A DNA stretch of 64,000 nucleotides from Xylanimonas protaetiae (GCF_004135385.1 NZ_CP035493.1:186001-250000), one strand, 5' to 3'. Shown: positions 34,081 through 42,674, numbered from the stretch's first letter. Notes: generated by a model from the letters alone, not told the origin. Numbers and translations are program-made.

Positions 34081-35822
34081 GGGTCACGACACCGTCCCGG
34101 GTGGGGAACGACGCGGTGACCACCCTGGGCATCGGGCTCCTGGTGGCCGGGGTCGCCGTGGTCGGGGTGCTGCGGGCGGCCGGGTCGATCACTGCCTGGG
34201 CGACCCGGGCGGACCCGCCAACCGGGGGCCTGCTCGGGGGTGCGCGCGTCCTGGCCGCCCCAGCCGATCCGGGGGCGGCGCTCGGGGCGCCGGGCCTGAA
34301 CCCGATCGTGTACTGGCTGGTCGTCGCCGTGCTGGCCGTGGCCGCGGGGGCGGCAGCGGTCGGGGCGTGGCGGGTGTTCCGCCGGGCGCCGGCCACCGGT
34401 GACGGGTTTGCCACCCGCACGGAGGTCGCCCGGTCGGTCTCGGCGCGCGCGGTCGTTCGGGCCGCCGCCCACCTGCGCCCGACGCTGTCCCATCCGAGGC
34501 CGGCGGATGTCGGGTACCGGTTGGGGTCGTTCAAGGGGCAGGAGGTGTGGGCGTCGGTCGAGGACTCGCTGCTGCTGATCGGCCCGCCCCGCTCGGGCAA
34601 GGGGCACAACGTCGTGATCAACATGATCCTGGACGCCCCGGGCGCGGTCATCACCACTGCGACCCGCCCCGACACCATCGCGGTCACACTGGCCGCACGG
34701 CAACGGCGCGGCCCGGTCGCGGTGTTCGACCCCCAGCAGATGGCGCCCGGCCTGCCGGTGGGGATGCGCTGGTCACCGGTGCGCGGGTGCCAAGACCCGC
34801 AGACCGCCGCCGTGCGCGCCCGCGGCCTGGCGGCAGCCTCGGGGTTCGGGACCGGGACGGAGAACGGCGGCTACTGGGAGTCGCTGACCCGTTCCGTGCT
34901 CGAACAGCTCCTGCATGCCGCCGCCCTGGGCGGGCGCACCGCAGCAGACCTGCACACCTGGTCTTCCCACCCCGCCTCCGCTGCGGACGCCGTCGCGATC
35001 CTCACCTCCCACCCCGGCGCGGCACCCCGGTGGGGGGAGAACCTCAACGCCTCGATCAACGCCGACCCGCGCACCCGCGACGCCGTGTGGAACGGGGTCA
35101 AGGTCGCCCTGGCCGCCCTGTCCCAGCCGCGGGTGCTCGACGCGGTCAGCCCCCGCCCCGGGGAAGAGTTCGACCCGCACGCGTTCATCCGCGACGGCGG
35201 CACCCTGTACCTGTTGGCCACCAGCGCCGGATCCGGCGGGGTCGCACCTTTGGTCGCGGCGTTCGTCGAGGATCTCACCGAGACGGCGAAACGGATCGCG
35301 GCCCGCTCCCCTGGTGGGCGCCTCGACCCGCCGCTGCTGCTGGCGCTGGACGAGATCGGCAACCTTGCACCCCTGCCGTCGTTGCCGATGCTGATGTCCG
35401 ACGGCGGCGGGTCGGGCATCACCGTCATGCCCGTCCTGCAGTCCCTCGCCCAGGCCCGCACCGGGTGGGGTGAGCACCAGACGGGCACCGTCTGGGATGC
35501 CGCGATCACCAAGATCATTCTCGGCGGCTCCTCCGCCCCACGGGACCTGCAAGACCTGGCCGCGCTGCTCGGCGAGCGCGACGAGACCACGCACTCGACG
35601 TCCGTCGGGGCGGACGGCGGCCGGTCCACCCAGACGTCGCTGCGCCGCGTGCCGGTGATGTCGCCCCAGCAGATCCGCAACCAGCCCCGCGGGCACGCCC
35701 TGATCCTCACCCGGTCCCTCAAGCCGATCCGGGCCCGGCTGCGCCCCTGGACCGCCCGCCCGGACCGCAAGCAGCTACGCGCCGACAAGCAGGACGTCGA
35801 GGCCCAGATCTCTGGCCTGTGA
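34077..35822 (+). CDS. VirD4/TraG-like type IV coupling ATPase
   Basis: A 581-residue protein. Two N-terminal membrane segments (about 18-40 and 78-102) are followed by a cytoplasmic ATPase with Walker A GPPRSGKGHN (about 168-177) and Walker B LLLALDEIGN (about 420-429). Further family blocks are FDPQQM and GGSGITVMPVLQSLAQA. It couples the relaxase-DNA complex to the secretion channel. No relaxase gene is visible in the window, so its DNA-bound partner is unknown. Start ATG 34077 overlaps the upstream stop. Confidence 0.9.
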   Translation: MRVTTPSRVGNDAVTTLGIGLLVAGVAVVGVLRAAGSITAWATRADPPTGGLLGGARVLAAPADPGAALGAPGLNPIVYWLVVAVLAVAAGAAAVGAWRVFRRAPATGDGFATRTEVARSVSARAVVRAAAHLRPTLSHPRPADVGYRLGSFKGQEVWASVEDSLLLIGPPRSGKGHNVVINMILDAPGAVITTATRPDTIAVTLAARQRRGPVAVFDPQQMAPGLPVGMRWSPVRGCQDPQTAAVRARGLAAASGFGTGTENGGYWESLTRSVLEQLLHAAALGGRTAADLHTWSSHPASAADAVAILTSHPGAAPRWGENLNASINADPRTRDAVWNGVKVALAALSQPRVLDAVSPRPGEEFDPHAFIRDGGTLYLLATSAGSGGVAPLVAAFVEDLTETAKRIAARSPGGRLDPPLLLALDEIGNLAPLPSLPMLMSDGGGSGITVMPVLQSLAQARTGWGEHQTGTVWDAAITKIILGGSSAPRDLQDLAALLGERDETTHSTSVGADGGRSTQTSLRRVPVMSPQQIRNQPRGHALILTRSLKPIRARLRPWTARPDRKQLRADKQDVEAQISGL

Positions 35823-35875
35823 GGCGCGCTGCCCGACCCCCTCCGAGCACCGTGGGCGCGGGCCCTGGCGGTCGG

Positions 35876-35942
35876 TGCGTGTGGCACACCTGCATCGCAG
35901 AAGCGGCACCGCCCGGGTGCCGCCGCGTGCAGGAGGCCTCCG
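35876..35942 (+). promoter_or_regulatory. Leader with GCACACCT motif, copy 3
   Basis: GCACACCT at 35884-35891, within GTGTGGCACAC, precedes a hairpin (CGGCACC/GGTGCCG, about 35904-35922) and the ribosome-binding segment GCGTGCAGGAGG at 35925-35936. That 12-mer is identical to the one before the SSB gene. The recurrence suggests a common regulator or duplicated leader. Confidence 0.45.
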
Positions 35943-36305
35943 ATGCACCCGCTCGTCCTCGACCGGTCGTCGCACCTGCCTGACCGGGCACCGTTCACCG
36001 CCGCGCACCGCGAAGCGCACCGCGTCGCCCGTTCGGCGTTGCGTGCCCTGGACCTGGGCGCACCGTCGCGCCCGGCCGGGTGGCGGTACCGCGACGTCGT
36101 CACCCTCCTCGACCGGCTGGACGCCGACGACGGGCGGCGGCGGGTCGAACCCGCGACCGGGACACGACCCGAGCTCGTCGCCGCCGCCCACGCCGCCCTG
36201 CAGCGACTGGCCGATCTGGGCGCTCCCGCCGACGACGTCGCCGTCGTCGTGGCCGCGCTGCGGGCGGCGGTCGCCGGCGAGGCCGAGGCGCGGGACGCGC
36301 GATGA
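35943..36305 (+). CDS. Small helical element protein, 120 residues
   Basis: An Ala/Arg/Asp-rich protein predicted to be mostly helical (RSALRALDLG, YRDVVTLLDRLDADD, then VAAAHAALQRLADLG). No known family. Its stop overlaps the start of the giant GntR-repeat gene (gATGA), so the two are coupled and may act together. A strong AGGAGG lies 7 bases before ATG 35943. It is preceded by the conserved leader motif, so it is probably the first gene of a transcription unit. Confidence 0.6.
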   Translation: MHPLVLDRSSHLPDRAPFTAAHREAHRVARSALRALDLGAPSRPAGWRYRDVVTLLDRLDADDGRRRVEPATGTRPELVAAAHAALQRLADLGAPADDVAVVVAALRAAVAGEAEARDAR

Positions 36306-39300
36306 CGTACGGGCCGGTGATGGGCGACCTGCTCGACGCCCTGCACACCCTGGTCGCCGACGCCCGCCGCACCCCCGTGCTGCTGGACCGCGCCACCCAC
36401 GGCGACACCGCCGCGCGTGAGCGGGTCCTGGCACAGGTCACCGGCTTGCGTGAGCCGGTGGCGCGCGCCCTGGCACGCCTGGTCACCTTCGCCGCCGGGG
36501 AGGAGGCCCGGCACCGCGCCGAGGCCACCTACGAGCGCGAAGTCGCCCAGCAGGCGGCACGTCACGGAGCCCGCGCGGGGACGCAGATCGCAGCCGCGCT
36601 CGCCTCCCCCGCCCCGCGAGGCCTCGCCGATCAGATCGCACGCCACGCCGCGGCCGCGGCCACCCGACACCTCGCGGTTGCTGACGGCGCCGTCCCCTCG
36701 CCGCAGACCGTGACCGAAACGCTCGTGCGCCGCGCGACCGAGCGTGTCGCCGCCGGCGCCGATCTGACCGACGCACGCCGGCTCGCGGACCCGGCACTGG
36801 CCGGCCGGCTGCCCGAGCACGCCCCCGCCACCGCCCTGGCCACCAGCGCCCGACAGCTCCAGGCGCTGACCCGCACCACGCACGCCGCCGACCTGGACGG
36901 CTCACCGATCCCCGTCGTCGCGACCTGGCAGGCCGCCGCCCGTGCCGCGATCCTGCTGACCGAGCGGGAGCTGCCCGCACTCGGCTGGATGACCGTCGAG
37001 CAACAGGTCGCCCTGACCCACGACGCCGCCCAGGTCCGTGACGCGCTCACCCTCCTCGACACCTTCTGGGCCGCACCGCTTCGCACGGCGGGCCACCAGC
37101 CATGGCCCGCCCTCCCGAACATCCCCGCCGACCCCGACGCCACCACGGCAGGCATCGACCACCTCGGCCACCACCCCACGCCGCCCCGGCCGGTGACGGG
37201 AGACGGCCTCGGCGAGACGGTGTGGGCGCTGCGGCAGATCACCTTGGGCCTGGGGCGGGCGACACCGCACGCGCGGGCCGCCGAACAGGTCGCCGCCGCC
37301 CTGACCCGCATCAGCCACCGCGCCGCCGCCCTCGACCCCCGCACCGGTGCCTGGTCTACCCACGCGACCGCGCTCGACGCGTTGTGGCTCGAGCTGCAGG
37401 ACGTGCACTGCGGTGCCGGCTCCCGGGCCGCCGCCCCCCTGGCCGACGACGCCGCCCGAGCCCTGACCGCCCTGACCCGTCTCGACCCCGACGACGCCAC
37501 CCGGCTCCTGACGGCCGTGCACGACACGGCACACGCCCTGGCCCGCAGTGTCGCGTTCGCGATCGGCACCCACCTGTACACGGTCATCGTCGACTACCGG
37601 CCCGGCCCCGTCGTGCGCGCGACCCGCACCCTGGTCCCCGTCCACCAGTTCGCGACGCCAGCCACCGCGCCCAAGCTGCACGACGCCCTCGCCAGCGTCG
37701 AGGCCGCCACCCGCCACCGACCCGCCACCCCTGAGGATCTCGCCGTCGACGTCGCTGATGGCGCCCGGGTCCGGCTGGGACGGCTGGTGGCCACCGTCAG
37801 CGAGGCCACCACACCCTGGACGCCGAGACCGGCCCCGCCCGCTACGGCACCGCAGGTCGCGAAGATCTACGCCTTCGTCCGCGACCGGATCGCGGACGGC
37901 ACCTACACCGGCGCGCTGCCCCCGGCGGCGAGCCTGGCCCACCGCGTCAAGGACGGCTCGACCGCCGCCGCCCGCCAAGCCCTGGCCCGGCTCGCCGCGG
38001 AGCACCTGATCACCATCAACCCACCCGGCCTCGGCCCGGCCGCCGCCGTCCGCCGCCCCGGCCCGCCGACCTGGGCGGGGGTGGCCGACCGGCTGCGCGA
38101 ACGGATCACCGACCGCGTGTACACCGGACGCCTGCCCTCCACCCGGGCCCTGGCCGCCGAGCTCGGCGTGTCGACCACCGTCATCCACACCGCCGAAGCA
38201 GCACTCGCGGCGCAGGGGCTCGTCGTGCGGGTCCGCGGCAGGTACGGCGGCACCTTCACCGCCGACACCACCCCCACCCCGGCACCGACCGCGCGATGGC
38301 GGGCGGTCTACACCGACCTGCACGACAAGATCACCCGCGGCACCCTCACCGGACGGCTGCCCGCCATGAGCGTGCTCGCGAAGCAGTACGAGGTCAGCGT
38401 CTCCACCGTGCACCAGGCCGTCATCCACCTCACCGGCGAGGGCCTGACCTACCAACGCCCGGGCGGCCCCGACGGGGGCACCTACGTCGCACCCGTCGAG
38501 ACCGACCCCGGCCCGTGGCAGGCGCTGGCCGACACGCTGCGCACCCGGATCGCCCGCGGCGAACTGTCCGGGAGGCTGCCCACCCCCGCCGCCCTGGCCC
38601 GTGCCCACGACACCGACGTGGCGACCGCCGCCCGCGCCGTCGCCCAGCTCGCCGCCGATGGCCTGCTCACCCACCGCATCAGCGGCAACCAGCGCGGGCT
38701 GCACGTCACCGCCCCGACCGACCGGGAGCATCCGGCCGTGTGGCGCACCATCTACACCGACCTGCGCGCCCAGATCACCGACGGCACCCTCACCGGACGC
38801 CTGCCCTCACGCCGCGACCTCGCAGGCGCCTACAACACCAGCACCGGCCCGCCCGCCCAAGCCATGCGCCGCCTCGCCGACGACGGCCTGATCACCCTGG
38901 TCACCGGCACCGGCCCCACCGCCGGCGCCTACGTCGCCACATCGGATCCGCCCACGCCCCGCGGCGAGACCTGGACCAGCGTGTACCAGCAGATCCGTGA
39001 CCGCATCGACGACGGCACCTACACCGGCCGCCTCCCCGCCGTCCCCGACCTGGTCGCCGCGCACCACACCACCCGCGCACCCGTCTACAAGGCGCTGCGC
39101 CAGCTCACCGCCCACGGGCGCATCTACACCGTCAACGACGGCATCCGCAGCGGCACCTTCATCACACCCCCCAACCGGCGCCAGGTCCGCTCCCGGCGCT
39201 GGGACGTCTACGACGACCTGCGCCACCGCATCACCACCGGCACCCTCACCGGATACCTGCCCACCCTCGACCACCTCGCCCGCCAGTACGCCACCGGCCG

Positions 39301-39442
39301 CAAGCCCGTCACCTACGCCCTCGCACGCCTCACCGACGAAGGCCTCCTCGCGCGCGACGGCCACCGCCCCACCGTCGTCACCCTCACCCAGCCGAGCGCG
39401 ACGACCCCCGATCCGCTCGCGTCGGCAGGACCCGCGCTGTGA
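36302..39442 (+). CDS. Giant protein with seven tandem GntR-type winged helix domains
   Basis: A 1046-residue protein. Residues 1-515 are helical, Ala/Arg/Thr-rich and of no family I recognise. From about residue 520 to the end are seven GntR-type winged helix-turn-helix units, starting near 520, 591, 666, 739, 814, 891 and 967. Each shows the pattern: W..VY.dLr.rI.dGtytGrLP, then a recognition-helix segment (LA..y.vS..tV..A...L), then GLi and a wing G.yG.tyV. Single GntR units normally occur once, fused to a ligand domain. Seven in series would bind a long repeated DNA target. It follows the coupling protein and precedes toxin-antitoxin and SSB genes. A DNA-organising, origin-binding or multi-operator role is inferred. 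ATG 36302 overlaps the upstream stop. Confidence 0.8.
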   Translation: MTYGPVMGDLLDALHTLVADARRTPVLLDRATHGDTAARERVLAQVTGLREPVARALARLVTFAAGEEARHRAEATYEREVAQQAARHGARAGTQIAAALASPAPRGLADQIARHAAAAATRHLAVADGAVPSPQTVTETLVRRATERVAAGADLTDARRLADPALAGRLPEHAPATALATSARQLQALTRTTHAADLDGSPIPVVATWQAAARAAILLTERELPALGWMTVEQQVALTHDAAQVRDALTLLDTFWAAPLRTAGHQPWPALPNIPADPDATTAGIDHLGHHPTPPRPVTGDGLGETVWALRQITLGLGRATPHARAAEQVAAALTRISHRAAALDPRTGAWSTHATALDALWLELQDVHCGAGSRAAAPLADDAARALTALTRLDPDDATRLLTAVHDTAHALARSVAFAIGTHLYTVIVDYRPGPVVRATRTLVPVHQFATPATAPKLHDALASVEAATRHRPATPEDLAVDVADGARVRLGRLVATVSEATTPWTPRPAPPATAPQVAKIYAFVRDRIADGTYTGALPPAASLAHRVKDGSTAAARQALARLAAEHLITINPPGLGPAAAVRRPGPPTWAGVADRLRERITDRVYTGRLPSTRALAAELGVSTTVIHTAEAALAAQGLVVRVRGRYGGTFTADTTPTPAPTARWRAVYTDLHDKITRGTLTGRLPAMSVLAKQYEVSVSTVHQAVIHLTGEGLTYQRPGGPDGGTYVAPVETDPGPWQALADTLRTRIARGELSGRLPTPAALARAHDTDVATAARAVAQLAADGLLTHRISGNQRGLHVTAPTDREHPAVWRTIYTDLRAQITDGTLTGRLPSRRDLAGAYNTSTGPPAQAMRRLADDGLITLVTGTGPTAGAYVATSDPPTPRGETWTSVYQQIRDRIDDGTYTGRLPAVPDLVAAHHTTRAPVYKALRQLTAHGRIYTVNDGIRSGTFITPPNRRQVRSRRWDVYDDLRHRITTGTLTGYLPTLDHLARQYATGRKPVTYALARLTDEGLLARDGHRPTVVTLTQPSATTPDPLASAGPAL
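37862..39430 (+). repeat. Coding tandem repeats, seven units of about 71-77 codons
   Basis: DNA units begin near 37860, 38072, 38297, 38516, 38741, 38972 and 39200, a period of 213-231 bases. Conserved DNA within each includes close variants of GGCACCCTCACCGGACGCCT. Units differ enough at the protein level to imply old duplication and divergence, with spacing kept. Confidence 0.8.
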
Positions 39443-39522
39443 GCTCTCTCCATGCCACCCCGCACCCACGACAAGGACCCACCATGGTTGCTGTTATTGC
39501 AGATATCGGTAGGCTTGGTCTC

Positions 39523-39921
39523 ATGGCCTCTCACCGCGTCGCGACGACCCTCGACCCGGTCGACCCGGAGGTCCGTGCGGCAGCCCGGGCGCTCGCCGAC
39601 CGCCTGAACGACGACACCCCGGTCGAGGCAGTCGTGCGCTCGATGCTCGACGACGTCGCCCACGGCGCCCGCGTCGTGGTGCTGCGCGCGCAGGACGAGG
39701 TGACCCCCGCCCGAGCGGCCGAGCTCCTCGGGGTGACCCGCCAGTTCGTCGACCGGCTCACCGCGGACGGCGCCCTCACGTTCCGTCGCCTGCCCGGCAG
39801 CCGGCACCGCCGTGTCCGCGTCCAGGACGTCCTCGACCTAGCCGCCGAGCGCGAGCAGCGCCGCACCGGAGCCGAGGCGCTGCGCACGGCGATCTCGGAC
39901 GCCGGCCTCGACCAAGGCTGA
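39523..39921 (+). CDS. HTH antitoxin-type protein (excisionase/MerR-like helix)
   Basis: About 132 residues. The first half (VATTLDPVDPEVRAAARALADRL) is typical of antitoxins paired with PIN toxins in actinobacteria. The second half has a helix-turn-helix of the HTH_17/excisionase type (DEVTPARAAELLGVTRQFVDRL, then LPGSRHRRVRVQDVLDL). The start is uncertain: ATG 39523 gives a conventional N-terminus, ATG 39484 would add 13 residues and has an SD-like AAGGAC. A -35/-10-like pair (TTGCTG..TAGGCT) ends just before ATG 39523, so a leaderless message is possible. The gene is followed by the toxin after 5 bases. Confidence 0.75.
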   Translation: MASHRVATTLDPVDPEVRAAARALADRLNDDTPVEAVVRSMLDDVAHGARVVVLRAQDEVTPARAAELLGVTRQFVDRLTADGALTFRRLPGSRHRRVRVQDVLDLAAEREQRRTGAEALRTAISDAGLDQG

Positions 39922-39926
39922 CCGCA

Positions 39927-40499
39927 GTGGCCCGCCTCCAGCGGGTCTTCATCGACACCAGCGAGCTGTACCCGTTCACGATCATGGACGTGCTGCTCAC
40001 CTTGTCCGAAGACCTCCTGTTCACCTGGGTCTGGACCGACGAGGTCCTCGACGAGTGGGAGCGCGTCATCGTCGACGACGGCGTGCGCACCGCCGCGTCG
40101 CCCCGCTCGGTCACCGGCGCCGTGCGCACCCACTTCCGCCGCTACCGCATCGATCCCGCCCGGTACCGGCACCAGATCACCGAAGACCTGTCGAGCGACC
40201 CCGGCGACCGCGCCCACGCCGCCGCGTGCATCTACGGCGACGTCGACGTCCTGCTCACCCGCGACGCCACCGGGTTCCAGGCCCCCGCCCTGGCCGCAGC
40301 CGGCGTCCACGTGACCAGGTCCGACGACTACCTGTGCACCCTGCTCGCCCGACACCCCCACGCCACCACCGAGTCCTTCACCCGCACCGCCGCCAGCCGG
40401 AAGAACCCTCCGGTCAGCACCGTCGAGCTCGCCGCGATGATCGCCAACGCCGGAGCGCCGAGGTTCGCCGAGCGCATCCACACCCGCCTCCCCCTCTGA
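39927..40499 (+). CDS. PIN-domain toxin (VapC-like ribonuclease)
   Basis: A 190-residue PIN-fold protein. Acidic active-site residues are seen in FIDTSELYPF near the N-terminus, DEVLDEWERVI (about 44-54), DRAHAAACIYGDVDVLLTRD (about 91-110) with the conserved late Asp pair. VapC-like toxins cleave RNA; in mobile elements such pairs stabilise carriage. GTG 39927 follows the antitoxin stop closely. The last ~50 residues are an extension beyond the usual PIN core. The pair is inserted between the GntR-repeat gene and the SSB gene with no transposase nearby. Confidence 0.8.
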   Translation: MARLQRVFIDTSELYPFTIMDVLLTLSEDLLFTWVWTDEVLDEWERVIVDDGVRTAASPRSVTGAVRTHFRRYRIDPARYRHQITEDLSSDPGDRAHAAACIYGDVDVLLTRDATGFQAPALAAAGVHVTRSDDYLCTLLARHPHATTESFTRTAASRKNPPVSTVELAAMIANAGAPRFAERIHTRLPL

Positions 40500-40560
40500 C
40501 AGTGAGCCCACCCCTCGACTGCCGCGACGCGCCCCTCAGACAGGCAATCCGGTAGCACGA

Positions 40561-40626
40561 CGCGCACACCTTCTGGGCAACAGAGCGACCACCACCTGGA
40601 GGTCGCGTGGCGTGCAGGAGGGTCCG
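40561..40626 (+). promoter_or_regulatory. Leader with GCACACCT motif, copy 4
   Basis: GCACACCT at 40564-40571, CACCTGGAGGTCGCG at 40593-40607 and GCGTGCAGGAGG at 40610-40621 precede ATG 40627. The first two blocks are almost the same as the leader of the 15,951 gene, and the third is identical to the leader of the 35,943 gene, as though two leader types were joined here. Confidence 0.45.
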
Positions 40627-41055
40627 ATGTCGATCCCGACCAGGCAGTGCATCGTCGGCGAGGTCGCCTCACGGCCAGAGTGGTCCCGCACCGTGACGGG
40701 CTCCAAGCGGCTGTACGCGCGGATCACGGTCACCGCCCGCCGCCGCCTGCCCGACGGCACCTACTCCGACCCGCAGACCACGACGCACGCGTTGGTGATG
40801 TTCGGGGGTGTGGCCGAGCGGAGCCGCACCCGGCTGCGGCAGGGCGACTTCATCGTCGCCGCCGGATACGTGCGCGCGAACACGACCGGGAACGGTGAGG
40901 AGTTCGTCGCGCGCTGGTGGGGACACGAGGCGCGGCACACCGAGTACACCGTCACCCGCACCCCCACGCGCGTCCGGCTGCCGTTCCGGCCTCGCACCCC
41001 CACGCCGCCGCCGGTCCCGCGGTTCGTCGCCCCAGACCCCGCTCCGGCAGCCTGA
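40627..41055 (+). CDS. ssb: Single-stranded DNA-binding protein
   Basis: A 142-residue OB-fold protein. The N-terminal ~105 residues follow the SSB pattern: IVGEVASRPEW.., ITVTARRR, HALVMFGGVAERSRTRLRQGDFIVAAGYVR, WGHEARH. The C-terminus is Pro/Arg-rich and lacks the acidic DDDIPF-like tip of chromosomal SSB, so it may not bind the host replication hub. It probably coats transferred single strands together with the ArdC-like protein. AGGAGG lies 6 bases before ATG 40627. It is the first gene of a small coupled group ending at 42,674. Confidence 0.75.
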   Translation: MSIPTRQCIVGEVASRPEWSRTVTGSKRLYARITVTARRRLPDGTYSDPQTTTHALVMFGGVAERSRTRLRQGDFIVAAGYVRANTTGNGEEFVARWWGHEARHTEYTVTRTPTRVRLPFRPRTPTPPPVPRFVAPDPAPAA

Positions 41056-41064
41056 GGACCCGCC

Positions 41065-41649
41065 ATGGTCGACGCGCAGTCACACGAGCCCGCCCGGCAC
41101 CGGCCGCCGCGCGCCCGCCGCCGCCCCGAACCACCCGCCCCGGGCTTCGGGGGACCGGAGGCCGAGCCGCCCGGGCCGATCAACTGGAACACCCTGCGAC
41201 CCGAGGAAGCCGAGGCCGCCTGGGCCGAGCTGGACGCCTGGGTCACCTGGCTACGCACCGCCTACGGCCTCTCCGTGCTCGAGGTCCCGCCGTTCTGGCA
41301 CCGCCACGACGAGCTCGTCTGGGAGCTGTCCGCCCTCCACCTGCACTGGCTGGCCTGCTACGGCGACGGTGCCGCACCCTCCGCACCGCTGCAGTGGCAC
41401 AAGGACCTACGCGAGGCTCGGATCCGGCTGCGCGAGTGGGTCGCCGCCTGCGGCACCCAGACCACCTCCGACCGGCCCACCCTCATCGCGGTCTGGCCCG
41501 GCGAACCGGCCCGCGACGTCGAGCCCGCCCACCCGATCACCGACCGCGACGCCGACTTCCGCGCCATGGTCCTCGCCGACGTCCACGAACGCCAGGCCGT
41601 CCTCGACACCCACCGCCTCACCGCCGCCCCCGGATCGGCAGGTGCATGA
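41065..41649 (+). CDS. Hypothetical element protein, Trp-rich helical, 194 residues
   Basis: Pro/Arg-rich N-terminus (1-50) and a Trp-rich helical core (LDAWVTWLRTAYGL, VPPFWHRHDELVWEL, then LHLHWLACYG). The core recalls DUF4913-type proteins of actinobacterial plasmids, but the match is loose. The stop overlaps the next gene (ATGA), so it is coupled to the methyltransferase-like gene. It may assist that protein; function unknown. Confidence 0.6.
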   Translation: MVDAQSHEPARHRPPRARRRPEPPAPGFGGPEAEPPGPINWNTLRPEEAEAAWAELDAWVTWLRTAYGLSVLEVPPFWHRHDELVWELSALHLHWLACYGDGAAPSAPLQWHKDLREARIRLREWVAACGTQTTSDRPTLIAVWPGEPARDVEPAHPITDRDADFRAMVLADVHERQAVLDTHRLTAAPGSAGA

Positions 41650-42674
41650 TGCACCGGCTACCCGGCGCTCTCGAGCGCGAAACCGCGGACCTGACCGCGA
41701 TGGCCGACCACATCCGCACCAACCCGCACCAGGCGTACGTCGCCGTGCGCAACGCGCTGTGGCCCGCCCTGCACAGGCTCGGGTTCGACGGCGGCGACGT
41801 CCTGATCCAGGGCGGCGGCGCACCCACCCTCCTCAAGATGCCCGGTGCACCCGAGATCCCCGAAGACTTCCTGGCCGCGCACCTGGCACGCCTCGACCGC
41901 CTCGACCCCGACGCGCAGCACCAGCCGGCGCCACGCGGCGGCGAGGGCGACTACGACCTGGTCATCGCGTCCCTACCCTGGGCCGACGTCCAGCTGCGGG
42001 ACCCGGCCCGCTGGTCCACCCGCCTGCACCGCCACCTGCTCATGACGATCGCCGCCACCCGTCTCGCCCGGCCCGGCGGGCTCGTGGCCGTCATGACCAC
42101 CCACGACCTCATGGACACACCCAACCCGGCACCGCGGCGGGCGATCCTCAGCAACGCCACGTTCCTCGGCGCCGTGCGCCTGCCCGCCGGAGCCCTACGC
42201 CCCCAAGCCGGCACCGACAACGTTGTCGACCTCATCCTCCTCAAGACCCGCACCCCCGGACCACACGAGACCTCCCGCCCCTTCGAGGCGACCGTCACCG
42301 TGAACATCGGCGCGCAGCCCGTCACCCTCAACCAGCACTTCGACGACCACCCCGACCACCTGCTCGGCTCCATCGACGTCGAAGCCCGCGTCTGGGGACC
42401 ACCCGTCATGACCGTCGCAGGCGACCTCACCCACCTCGCCCAGGACCTGCGCACCGCGCTCGCCAAGCTCACCGACGACGCCGCCCGTGACGGGCTCGCC
42501 GACCCGCCGGGGGCCCGCCCTGCGACCAGGCCCGACGTTCGTGGTGGGTGGGTCATCGACAGCGCCCGCCGATACCTGCCCGCCTTGTTCGACGTCGACG
42601 CCTACCGCGGACGAACACCCGCACCCGAGCACTGGCTGCGCCCCAGCCTCGACCCACCCGCCATCGACCTGTAG
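41646..42674 (+). CDS. Truncated N6-adenine methyltransferase-like protein, motif IV lost
   Basis: A 342-residue protein. Residues about 95-210 match the second half of N6-MTases found in DarB-like/helicase-methylase antirestriction proteins: DYDLVIASLPWADVQL in place of the catalytic NPP(F/W) motif, then LHRHLLMTIAATRLARPGGLVAVMT and AILSNATFLGAVRLPAGA, then GTDNVVDLILLKTR. The first catalytic residue is changed (SLPW) and no SAM-binding motif I (FxGxG) is visible upstream. So catalysis is doubtful; a role as DNA mimic, decoy or MTase partner against host restriction is inferred. The C-terminus (about 230-342) is a separate small domain. Start ATG 41646, alternative 41649. Confidence 0.65.
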   Translation: MMHRLPGALERETADLTAMADHIRTNPHQAYVAVRNALWPALHRLGFDGGDVLIQGGGAPTLLKMPGAPEIPEDFLAAHLARLDRLDPDAQHQPAPRGGEGDYDLVIASLPWADVQLRDPARWSTRLHRHLLMTIAATRLARPGGLVAVMTTHDLMDTPNPAPRRAILSNATFLGAVRLPAGALRPQAGTDNVVDLILLKTRTPGPHETSRPFEATVTVNIGAQPVTLNQHFDDHPDHLLGSIDVEARVWGPPVMTVAGDLTHLAQDLRTALAKLTDDAARDGLADPPGARPATRPDVRGGWVIDSARRYLPALFDVDAYRGRTPAPEHWLRPSLDPPAIDL

